Of a stretch of 64,000 nucleotides of DNA, positions 23,578 through 35,719 are shown in pieces. Both the position numbers and the translations under genes were made by a program. Position 1 is the stretch's first letter; each line of letters starts with the position of its first letter. The notes beneath the pieces are model-generated. The model was not told where the DNA came from, searched no databases, and worked only from the letters and a program-made list of their open reading frames with translations. The DNA comes from Carya illinoinensis (lineage: Eukaryota > Streptophyta > Magnoliopsida > Fagales > Juglandaceae), in contig NC_056766.1 of assembly GCF_018687715.1 (NCBI RefSeq), forward strand, positions 37,853,433-37,917,432, in the 5' to 3' direction.

Positions 23578-26500
23578 TATTACAAATAATTATTTTCTTA
23601 ACCATTAAATAAAATAAAATAAAATACAAGTGTAGTCACATCTAGAGGCAACCATGGGGTAACCTAGTATTTCCCATTCATGAATGTTGGCATGCTTTGA
23701 GTTTGATATAATGATGTAATACATTAGATTTAAATCATTAGTTAATGAATTTATTGTTTTGGAATATCTTAATTATAACTATTAACTTTAACACTTCTCA
23801 CAATAAAAATGCTTAAATAGATTGAGATTTTCCCACACTTTTTCTTTCAAATATTGTAAAATTCTTTGTTATAATATATTTCATTGTCAATTATATTTAG
23901 TAAATGTTATAAACCTAGACCCATGCTAGGGTTGCTGCTGTTCTCTCTCACACTTTTCTTTTGGGTCTCGCCTCTAGTAAAAACTAGGCAAGGGAGGTGT
24001 AGTTTTGGCTCCTCCCTCCCTCTTCCCATATGTTTAGACCAAACAATGTGTAGTATTTTTTTTCAGTCTTTTGTTATGTTTTCTGACTAAAGGGAGGTGA
24101 AACGCCGATCTGTTGTTCTCTAGATCCCACCGAACACCATGTACTCTACCACAGGATTCCCAAGTCGCCGATCCTTTAGATAGGCAAAAAATTTCATCGA
24201 ACGAAGCAGCATGTGAGTCATATGTGCGGGTCAAAGTGCACGTGAGTTCCACATGCTGCAGTATAGGGAAGCTCTTGCTGTCGCCACGTGTGGCAGGGAC
24301 CAGAGCCCTCGGTTTCTTCAAACCCGATCATCAGCTAAACTTCTAGAATGGCGCGTGTCTCTCACGTGCCACCATAGTCTATTTTCTTTTGTATTTTTTT
24401 CCTAGAATGTTGAAAATGCGGATCTACGATTTTTCAAACTGTAATTCATCATTTTCACATCTATCTTTTATTATTTGCTTTTGTTTAGGTAAAAAAAAAA
24501 AAGAAAGAAATAGTCTCTCATACATTTTATCCATAGAATGAAAGTCCTTATCTCTTCATTTGAAGGGTAAGGTTTGAAAGCCATCTCCTCCTCTAGAGGG
24601 TGGGGGATGAAACTCTGCTTTAAACAGAATGTTATCTTTTAGACGGTTGTCTGTAGAAAGTTATAGAAGTTAAGACTATAGCAGTCACAAAAGAATTTGT
24701 ATATTGGGAGAGCCCCAATTGTGAGTAGTTGGCTTGTAATTGTATCAAGTCACAGATGTAACTTCGCTTTCATGAATTAATGAAGTCTATATCTCAAGAA
24801 AAAAATGCAGTGCACTTTAAGTGTTGATAGAAATTATTTAAATGACAAATATTTAATTAAATGTCTGACATAATAAAATAAAATTAAAAAAATAAAGAAT
24901 GTCATTTTTCTTGTGTAAAGGATAAAAAGTAAAAACAGTCATTACTCAGGGATTGCTAGTGAGTACGTGTCTCTACCCACATTTTTATATAGGGCTCTGT
25001 TATACGGTTGGCCTCCTTATCGATAGGATTTAAGGTTGGATTATTGGATATAGATATAAAAAAATATATATATATATATATATACATATCTACATATCTG
25101 GCTAGAGGGACTATTTGAACCAAAAGGCCAATCTTGCCATAAATATCTAAAAAGGTCCATTAAACTATAAAAATCCAAAGGACAGATCAAGGGGCCTACG
25201 TGAGAAGATAAGGAGAATCTAAAGAAAGATATATACCGCGCCACCTTTGACGGAAGGATAGAGACATCGGGACATGACATGATTACTCAAAATACTGAGT
25301 AGTGATCTATAATGATAAGTTCTGGGTAAGATAAGTATTGCAAGCAAGCCTATATATACCAGGTAACTTTTGATAATTGAGAAGGAACAATTAAGATTCA
25401 TTATGGTTTTCTTTCACTGACTTAAACATCGAATTGTTTTCAGGTGAATCCCCGCAAGACTCTGATGATTTTTAGGTGAATGGTTGCAGATTGGCAATGG
25501 GACACGTCCTTAACACTGGCCATGTCAACATTGCTATTTAATTACTGTTTAAGCTAGCTATGTGCATCCTGATTTCGAGTATCCCAAACACTTTAGGCAT
25601 GCAAAGTAAAAGTCTAAAAAAAAAAAAAGAAAAATGAAAATTGGAATCCAAATTAATTACGTACATGTTTAAGTTAAGCAAAGCATTATTCAAGAATTCA
25701 ACTTTAATTTAAATAATTATTTGTGACAAGTTATTTGTGACAAAAATATACTCATTTTGATAAGAAATATTGAGCATTTTCTTCGAAAATAACTGATTGC
25801 ATAAAGTATTTTTCTTGTAACGAGGCTAACACTTAAGGCAGGTTTGGGGACTCAAATGAGACAAAATTCTAATATGATTTCTTTTCATCATATCCTATCT
25901 TATTCACAAACATAATTCAAATACAAAATTTTTAAACTAATTATTACAACGTTTTAAAATTAATCATTATTACTTTCTCAAACTTTCAAATAAAAAAATA
26001 AAAAACAATTCCAATTTTTTCAAATATTTAAACAAAAATAATATTATAAAACTAAATTCTAACAATATTTTAGCTTTATAATATTTTTCATTGAACTCTC
26101 TCTCTTTTATTTTTCAAAATCTAAAAAATACTCAACTCAAACTATATATCTCACTACTATTTACAAACTATCAGCTTATCACTACTATTTACAAAATTCT
26201 CATCTTATCTCACTCTCCAAACCAACCTTTAATTGGCTATTACAAATTATGTCCAACTTTTGCTCAACGCTTCACTAGGTATTGCAATGGACATAATTCA
26301 AATTAGCTAATTTGAATTTGGCAATACTCAAGCAGCCAACCAAAAATTAAGCCCTAAAGCATAGCATAAATTTTGGCAAAACAAGACATCATTGAGTTTC
26401 AAAATATACCACTTTTTGAGAATTTAGAGTTAGGCTTAATTTTGAGTGCAAAGTTGCAAATAAAAATGAGTCAGTACATATAATATAAGAGGATCATTTA

Positions 26501-27308
26501 TTTTCTTTCTGGCACATAATATGTACATACGTAAAAGGATCATTCCAGAAAATATTCCAAACAAACTTCAAATATATTAAAATTAAGATTGGAATGCATA
26601 AACAACCCCTATGTTCTTGTTTTGCACGTTTATCTTTTGATCCTTACATTTCCAATTTTATCAAATCACTCTTTGGATTTTTAATCTTTATAATAATTAG
26701 AACCCTCCTCGGTCATCTTTTATCTAACAAAAACCTACATGGAAGGCCACAAAGACTACAATAATACATAAGATTGTTCACTCGGGTACCCGACTATACC
26801 CCGGTGTATATTGTGGCTTGGCCGGATACCCACCGGAGTTAACCTGGGTCATAAACAAGGCCAGTACTTAGAAAAGTAAAGATTTTGAAACTTGAAACCT
26901 TGGTACTCGAGTAGACGCAACTTTACAAAAAACTCCATATATTTTTTCTAATTTTTATTTTTTAAATCCTGGTACCTGAATTGTACTAGGGTTAAATTTG
27001 GGTACCTAGGTTGGATATAACTTAATTTTTTTAAAAAAATAAACCGTGATTGCGAATATAGAGTTTTAAACTAGGGTTGCGGGTATAAGGTCTTAAACAC
27101 AATACCTACCCCTTAATATGGATGGATGGGTAATCTAGTTATCCGCCTAAGAATGTTGACAAAATTTATGTCTTGAACTCTAGTTTATGTAAGCAATGAT
27201 GTTACCATTAACTATTTACTGTTCCTTTGGCTGCCAAGCTCTTCTATAAATAGAGTTCATTGTAATGAACAAATTATGATGTGGAGAATAAGAGAATAGA
27301 GAATTTAA
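23578..27308. other. Intergenic DNA with a LINE tail and decayed transposon ends
   Basis: No gene is recognised. About 24600-24810 matches the LINE-type 3' tail found at 41673-41914 (gtcacagatgtaacttc, then catgaattaatgaagtct and an A tract). A decayed ctcatctc-type MITE lies at about 25836-26232. About 26775-27150 is rich in gggtaccc/ggataccc words like the hAT family at 42.1 and 60.2 kb, but I could not define its ends. Confidence 0.4.
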
Positions 27309-28136
27309 GCATTGGCAATGACCTAGCTATTGCCAAGTTCAAAATTTGGTTTGAATCTTACTTTTTGGCCAAAACATAAACTTTTAGATAGATAAGTCTA
27401 TATTGGACTAGCCATCTTAAAATCTAAATAATAATATAATATTATATATTTTAATCATATTTGATAAACAGATGAAAAGGAACATAAAACGCCCAATTTT
27501 GACAAGCATCAAAACTTGAAAATCATGGCCTTCTCAACACAAACCATGGCTATATACCAAGACCAAACTTCTGCATGCATGAAAAACCCCAATCCAATGT
27601 TAAACTGACAGTGAAAAAAGAAGAAGATTTACAGTAACTCATTGCAAACAAAAACCCTTCAAGCCAATTTACAATAACTGGTTGTAGTGGGAGAAAACAG
27701 AAGAATCTAACACTTTGCAATGGGGGAAAATAGAGGAATCTAATCAAGAAAAAAAAAAGATAACATGGGGTAAAGAAAATACCTCTTTGTAGTGGAGAAA
27801 TGGCTTTGATTGCAATGCAGAAGGAGTTAATGACCGTCAGGGACAAAGGAATAGAGATTGTTGCCTAATAGAGTTGTGCCAAGCCTATTCATGGAGAAAA
27901 TTGCACAATCTTCTAGAAGCTTGCAGGTTGAAGAGAGACGAACGAGGGAGAGAACAGAGCAAGGAAGCTTGTGGGTTGAAAAGAGATAAAAGAATGAGGG
28001 AAAGAGTGAGAGGAAAGGAGATAAAATAATAAAATATAGTTTGGTCCATGAACAGTACCTCGCCAGGTTTGGAGAGGGACTAAAAAATATTGTAACACAA
28101 ATGTTAAACTTTGGATGTTTAGTTAGTCCAATGTAG

Positions 28137-28182
<46 letters not shown>

Positions 28183-28244
28183 TTTTTTTACATCTAGTTA
28201 AAATTTAGACTTGCATTGGCATTTGGCTAGGCCATTGCCAATGC
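27309..28244. mobile_element. Non-autonomous DNA transposon with about 45-bp inverted ends
   Basis: The left end gcattggcaatgacctagc (27309) faces a right end ending gctaggccattgccaatgc (28244), with similarity extending inward about 45 bp. The interior has no transposase. It contains duplicated agaagaatcta-type words and a T tract of about 39 bases (28139-28177). A target duplication is not clear, so the superfamily (hAT or PIF/Harbinger) is open. Confidence 0.6.
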
Positions 28245-31200
28245 TCTAAGAGTTGTTCCAAAATATCCTTGAGAAATTGTTCTAAATGTTTTGCTCTTGT
28301 TTCCTAGGTATAATCATTCTATGAGGTGCATAACCAGTGACTTCAACCACTCCAAGCCATCAAACACAGCACTAATAATACTAATATATAAAGTGATCAG
28401 CACACTCTAGATTTTTATAAGAGTACTTTTGGTTTCAAGATTTTTGTGACCCACAAAACTTTTTATCATGAATATAGTATTCATCTGTCAACATTGAGAG
28501 TTATCAATAAAATTTGGAGCCTGGCAGCCACTTAACAAAAAAAAAAAAACTCACTTCTAAATCGACTTAATCCCAACAATTGGTCAATAATTCATTTTTT
28601 TAACAACTTCTTATTTTTTATTATCTAATATTTTTTCTTGTATCTTTTATAAAAGCATCGTATTAGACTTTTTTTTATCTTTTTTTTTTTTTGGTTCCAT
28701 TATTTATTTAAGAAATAATCGATATTTTTTCTCAAAATCTTTAACTCTTCTATGCTACAAATTTGTATAAGACATTAAAGATGCCAAATAATAATATTAG
28801 AGCTTGTAATTAGCAGTAAATTTAGAATAGAGAAATAGTAATTGCAGTCATGAGTGTACACCTGCATAATTACTTTGAAAAATATGAATAAATACCATAT
28901 CCTCATAAAAAATAATTAATTTTTTCACAATAAACTATACTCTTTTTCAATGCAATTGTATGACGTTTGTGCATTGCATAACTATATATAGTATTACTTT
29001 TTAGAAAATCTCTAGCTATTACCCATTTTCATATCCCAAATAATCATTGCATTCATTGTTAATGAAATTTGGGTGACCTACTGACCATAGATTCTTGTTT
29101 TTATTTTTATTTTTATTTTTTGTGATTTAATATTAGCCATTCATATTTCTTATACGGCACTCTGTCTTAGGGCCCTACTAAAAAATGAAAGTCCCTGAAA
29201 AGGGGTCCCACAACCACGGCCCAATTATCTTGCTAGCTTAATCCAAGGCCTAATAAACTTCACTTAAGCCCACTACTAAATATTATGATAATGACATAAT
29301 ACATGATGTCCTTTAAAGACCTTATTGTCTGATATGGACCACAGTCCAATAAATTATCCCCCATGGCCCACACATGAAAATATGACTCCCCTCGTCCAAT
29401 AACCTAAATCTATCATAAAAGCCCATAATTAATTACTCGTTCTTTCACTCAAAAAGTAAAAAAGAAAAAAAAAAAAAAACAATTCTCAAGGACATGTTTC
29501 ACAAAAGATTTTCTCAACAAGTGCTGCTAGGGCCACCGACACTTCTACCCAATTTTTATTTATTTTTTATTTTTATCGACTAGTATAAAGTTTTATTTTT
29601 CTATGTTTTTTTAACAATTTTAAACATATTTATACATTTTTAAAAATATAAAATTTTCAAATTCATTAAAAAATACTCCCTTAATCATTAAGTAAAAATT
29701 AAAAAAAAAAATTCAGTACAAAATGTTCGTAGAAATCCTTGGTGGAACTACCATTTCTCTCTTCTCAGCATCCTCTATCTTAAACTACAACAAAAAGGGT
29801 TACACTTAGGAATGAGAATTTCAAAATTCACCATATATATATATATATATAATATATATATATATTAATAATTCTTTATACTATCTTATGTACGGAAATG
29901 TTTCTATATCAATAAGAGTTTTATTACATACAGTCATCATTATGTACTCCACTGATATAATTGACTAAATTAGTTATTTTATATTAAAACAAGTGATGCA
30001 GTCAATCATATAGAATTTAACCAATCACATCAGTTAAGTACACAAAAAATATGTAAAAGTGACTGTACAGAAAATATTTATATTGGAATGTGGCACGAGT
30101 TATACTACATACAATCACTTTTGCGTACTTATTGAGCACTTAACTAATGTCATTGACCAAATCAGTTATTTTATATTAAAAAAATAATATAACTAATCAT
30201 ATTAATAGGGTGTATAAAAAATATGTAAAAATAATTACATATAAAATTTTTGTTTCAGATGTTACGTTGTGTCTACAAAGAAATTTGTAAATAAGTTTTT
30301 TCACATGCATAGTCCAACTCTTGGGAATGGGAATTGAATATTATTCAATAATTGCAACTTTTGGCCATTCTGGTCGGTGTCATGCTCTTTTGACAAGAAT
30401 CAAGATCTCATGCATGCTTGTCTCCATGAAGTGGCTTTTTTCTCTTGGCAGCATGCTCGTTGAAATGTTTCCAAAGTACAAGGTATATAGCAGTTAGATC
30501 CTATTGGTTGATCGTTTGGTTCTAGAAAACACTCACTTCCAACCACCTCGGATCTAATTAAATATAAGAATTTTGAGATGCATTAAGAATCTTTTTAATC
30601 TCTATTGATTGTACATATATATATGTATATATATTTGTCAGTTTAATCAACTGATGAAGTGATATAAGTTAAGTAGGACTTCATGTCTACTTTAAAAAAG
30701 GAATGAAATCTCTAGAAAAGAAAGAGATAATTAACTACAAATATGGGAAGAGCAAATATCTCATCAAGGAAAGACTTCTACCATCTTAGGGGACTCTCTC
30801 TCCAAAAATGAGGCATCTTCTTCAACTTCTCTGGAACCTTATTTCTTCCATTGTATTGAGAGCTATGAAAGATTATGAAAAATTATAAAATTATCAAATA
30901 TAGTAGATTTCACTCAAACAATCTGTATATATAAACTTTTATGTCAAACCATATAAATCGTTATATTTTTATCTCTTTAATTATAGTTTATATGTTTTAT
31001 TTATCATTTATATATATCATGGATGAACATTCGAGTAACATATCAACACCCAAACCATCATTGTGGGCTATTTAACCGTATTGTTGGACTCTGATCCCAT
31101 CGGAAAAAATGTATCAACAAGTAAGATCTTCATCGCAGTACAAGATGATAATAATTATGTTAATAATAACACATCTTATAATAGAGTGAGAAATACTAGC

Positions 31201-31779
31201 TCATGTATCCTTCCATACTACGTAATAACTAATTCTTTTAAAATTTATTTGAAGTTCAGTAAGCGTAGACATGGCCTTAATTTGTTATTGAAAAAATTGC
31301 CATCGCTTTAACTCTCAAACATGAGAATGTATAAAAGCATGCAACCGTCCTCAACCTTAGCCAATAACAAGGCGGGCCGGCCTATACGCAAGTCTAAATA
31401 AATTTTTCATTGAAATAGAAACATTGAAGCCATCGATGCTTTCACACACCTTTTACGTGAAAGAGTGATTCCCTATCTAACTTCTACTACGAATAATTAA
31501 ATTTATATATTTTTATTAATTTAAACTTTTAAGATAAGTGATAATTTTATATGATATCATAATAAATATTTTGAGTTTAAATTTCGACTCTACTCTTTAT
31601 TTTATTTAATTCAATATTTCATTAGTTGGACTTACTCATTGAGAAGGAGTTTGACCCGTTCGTTAAAAATGAGTGTTAGAAATATAATACAAATAATTAA
31701 ATTTATATTTTTTCCATCCGGTTAATGGACCGCTAAACTGTAAGATTGATTGTAAATGAGTAATACTACTCATCATTTC
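28245..31779. other. AT-rich intergenic DNA
   Basis: No gene is recognised. TA microsatellites occur at about 29833-29862 and 30617-30632. A recurrent AT-rich repeat family (words aaaaaataaaaaaata, ttaattattaa) appears at about 29580-29740. Confidence 0.4.
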
Positions 31780-31890
31780 AATTCTTATCATCTTATGATA
31801 TGACATTAGATAATTAAAAAATATTTATTATATTGTACTTATAAATCTATCATTTAATGTCACATTATGAGATGATAAGATGATGATTAG
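31780..31890. mobile_element. Shorter copy of the aattctcatcatctt-ended MITE family
   Basis: It starts aattcttatcatcttatgat and ends with gatgataagatgatgatta, matching the family copy at 13668-13900 in both ends and in the internal gacattaga/taatgtcac words. Confidence 0.5.
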
Positions 31891-31956
31891 AAAATAGATT
31901 ATAAAAAGATTTTTTCATTACAGATATTAAAGAAAAAATAAGAGATCAATATTTTT

Positions 31957-33556
31957 TGTAGAGCGGTGCTACTCTGTCGCTTAGAGTACATCGCTCAAGC
32001 TTACCGCTAGGTATTTTTTGTGTTTTTTTTTTTCACATTTTTTAATAGATTTGATATTTTCAAAAAATAAAAAAATACACCAATATATTTAAAATTATTT
32101 TTTAATTATTAAATAAATAAATAAATAAAAGGAAAAAGGAAAAAACCAACTGTCAATTTGAACGGTCACAAGGGAGGGGAATACAAGCTTTCCCTTTAAA
32201 GTAAATGACTCAGTACGTACGTACGTAGAAGACAAACCGAATGACACATCTTTTTCTGTCCGTCTCTTTACACATAATCTGTACCAAATATACAAATTGT
32301 TCAAGAACTGCAAAGGTTGCCTCCATTATTGCATGCAGCCTCTTATAAAGTAAACCCTTCTGAAAACTTCTCAACGTACAATCTGCATCAATGGAAAAGA
32401 ACAAAACATATATAGATCATCCTTATAGCTCAACAATCCAAAACTACGTACGAAAGCACAAAACTGTAGGCGTGGGAGAACATGAAAATGGAACAGGTTC
32501 ACCGGTAAAATTAGTTGGATGAGGAATAGTGCATGGAGGCAACTCCAGGTCGTATATTAATTTGAATATCTAAGGAGAAATGCTTTAGTTAAAAATGAAT
32601 CTTATAAAAATGAGAAATGTTAGATATAATCATAAGTTGTGCAAATGCCGTATGTATACTCATTTTGAAAAAGAGTAAGGCTCATTATTAAAAAATTAAT
32701 TAATTTTTTTATGTAGATATTATATTTATTTACTTTTTAAAAAAAAGTACGCGGTGTCTGCGTACTCTATGACTGTAAATATCATTTCTTAAAAAGTAAA
32801 CCATAACATATATAAAAACACCCAAATCTATTGATCGGCCTCGAGGATTTATTTTTAAATGGAGAAGACCATTTGCAACGATTTTTTTGAACATTTGCAG
32901 CAAGAAAAAATCGATTAGAATAGTGGTTTTTATCAATGATTTTTTTTTTCTATTGCTGCAATGATCAAAAATGGCGGGTTAAAAGTGGCGAACATGCAGT
33001 GAGTTTGAAATCGCTGAAAATGATCAAATACAATGATTTTAGTGAATTTTTATGACGATTTTTAAGCGTTGCAAAAAGCCTAATTTCTTGTAATGGATTG
33101 AATGAACTTTCTGGTTTTATAATTTTAACCGTTTTCAATTTTTCTTGAGCAGATCATCAAATTGTGATCAACGTGAAGTGAGATTATTAGAAAATGATGC
33201 ACTTATAATTTTTTGTTTTTTTTTTTTATAATTTTTGTATAATCATAGTTTAAATGAGGGATGTTTTTATAAAAATAATTTATAAAAATAACGTAATTTT
33301 ATATAAATATCTTCGTATTAAACACATGATGTTTATAACAAGGACGATGCTACTATGCTGTCTGGTGTTTACAGTTGGGCGTGCCACTTTTTGTAAATTT
33401 TTTTTATTTTTATTTTTTATTTCACATTTTTTTAATATATTTAAACATTTTTAAAAAATAAAAAAAATATCAATATATTTAAAATTACTTCCTTAATTAT
33501 TAAGTAAAAAAACTATTAAAAAAAAAAATTGTGACCAGCGGTCACGTTGAAAGGGC
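31957..33556. other. Intergenic DNA with two copies of an AT-rich dispersed repeat and a CACTA-like relic
   Basis: Two segments (about 31957-32180 and 33345-33560) share the order tgctac, ttttcacattttttaatat, aaaaaataaaaaaata, tatttaaaatta and taattattaa, then a gc-richer tail. They look like one non-coding repeat family. Between them, about 32870-33093 carries ttgcaacgattttt, aaatcgctg and a terminal ttcttgtaatg, as in CACTA element ends. Confidence 0.4.
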
Positions 33557-35665
33557 AAATAAGAGGGGCATACAAACATTTCCCTTGTAACAATGTTATG
33601 CTTTGTCCCACGAAATGGTTAAAAGACTGAATTCACCGGCAATTGTCAACACCATGTACGCATCGGTAACTTCTGTTTTGTTCTCTCTTTTAGAGGCATT
33701 TCACAGTTTTGGGTTTCGGTCACCTGCTCTTTTCAGTCATGCTTACATGAAAACGTGTACCCCAACTATTTACTGTTTTCCAAGGATGGAAGTGTAGGCT
33801 GGTTTGGATTGTGCGGTAATTTCACTTTATTTTTATTTATTTAATTTTATTATTATTATTTTTTTAAAAATTTTTATATACAATATAATAAATAATTTAA
33901 TTTTTTTAAATTTCAATATAATTTTTTTAAAACTCAAAATAATAATAATAATATTTTATTTAATTTTTATTTTTTTATATAAAACTATCTAATCTCGTTT
34001 CAACTTATTTAACAATTCAACTTTTAAAAGTGCTTAAGTTTCATGTATTCTATTTTAAAATATTATTTTAAAAGAACAAGCCACATTGTTATAAATAATT
34101 TTTTATGAGTCTAGATTTATACATTTTTTTTTTCAAATGGATTGAGGGAAATTTGCACACTATAAGGATTCTAAGTCATGTCCCTTTTTTCCATTTTCAT
34201 ATATATTTTATTTTTCTTATCCTCCTTTTTCTTCTTATTATTATTATTTTAAGTAAATGTGATATGCATGTAAGGAATTGTACACACATATATACCCTCC
34301 AACCAAGATTTCTTTAGACTTTTTACTCGAATTTTAAAGTTTAGAGTGAAAAGAAGATAGACACGTAAAGTGATCTTATAATAATTATGACTGCTTGCGT
34401 AAATTTTTTCATGGATAATATTAAATTCTTAATAAATATAGTGAAATCCACTTAATGTACCTTTCCAGGCTCTAGTAGATCCAAAATCATCAATCAAGCT
34501 CATGTCATTTTTATGTTCCAATATGTTTAGCCAACTTCGGTAGAACATATGGATAGTAATCTTTTCATATTTTCTAATTCTTCCATCAAGATAACTTTTT
34601 TCTTCAAACTTGATCTCATGAGTACTTCACCCCGAAATAGATTATTGACTGGGGACAAAGTTTCAATAAGGATATTGAGCTCGAGCCACTACGCTAATCA
34701 AGACTACAATCTTGTTGAATACAAGATTGTAGTTTAGTCTATAGATTTTATAGAAAGGAAATTTGAAAATTTATAATGCTTCATACTATATTATTATCTT
34801 ATTATCTACAATATCATATTTTTAACTGTCAAGATATAAAGAAATTATACAAAATAAACTCATAAACCAATGTGATTTCTTATAATCTGTTAGATCTACT
34901 TATAAAAAAAATAATTTTACAATCTGATGTGTCATATCAAGTCACATTAATTTATGAATTTACTTTTGTATAATTTTTTTTGTTGTTAAAATATATTTTT
35001 TTTAATGAAAACCTCAAAAGGTTAATTGGCAATATCATCTGATGATTATAGTATAATGGGAGTGGGATGTGAATATGATCCATAGAATTTTCTATGGAAA
35101 ACATAAAAAATTATATGGCTCTATCTCTATTGACCTAACATTGTTTAATAATTTAATCTGTTTATTCTTTTTTAATGAGTGAGATAATAATGGTTTTGTT
35201 AATTTTTTTTTCCTAATATTTCTCTTATGATTTGATATATATTAAGCTCTCCCACGTCTTTATACAAGCTAATAAATAGATGATATTAAATTAATAAATA
35301 GAAAGAATTTTGTTATTAATATAAGGGAGCGTGGATTTCGAATCCAAATTTTTCATTTAGATAACGGGATCATATGGTATTAAGCTATTAGGTTTTAGTA
35401 AAAAAGATTCTTAATCTACATAAAAATTTCACACAAATAAAAAGAAAAACTATCCAATTGTCAAGAACCTGATGATATATATCCGATTCTCAAAATAGAA
35501 AATTTAAATTCTTAACTCCCACCCACCTTGTAAAAAAAAAAAAAAACACATCTAATTGTAATTTATATTTTATTATAAAATAAATCTCATAAATGACATC
35601 AATCAAACTAGACTCCCTCAAAGCATATATAGCTGCTGGCTGCTGGCTGCTGGTGCCACTCGGTC
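33557..35665. other. AT-rich intergenic DNA upstream of the PPR gene
   Basis: No gene is recognised. A decayed ctcatctc-type MITE is present at about 33798-34022. The region immediately before the PPR gene contains repeated ctgctgg words (35634-35653). Confidence 0.35.
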
Positions 35666-35719
35666 ATGCTACCTGGACTGAGAAAAATTAGCATCCTTAT
35701 CCATGCGCGGGACGTTTGA
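35666..35719 (+). promoter_or_regulatory. Possible upstream ORF overlapping the PPR start codon
   Basis: An ATG at 35666 opens a 17-codon frame that ends at 35719, in a different frame from the PPR start at 35703. It overlaps that start. If the transcript begins upstream of 35666, this could reduce translation of the main frame. The transcription start is unknown. Confidence 0.35.

Noticed and set aside
29810..29870. Possible CRISPR-like or regular array in TA-rich DNA
   Set aside because: It is a simple TA microsatellite without spacers, and the window is a plant nuclear genome.
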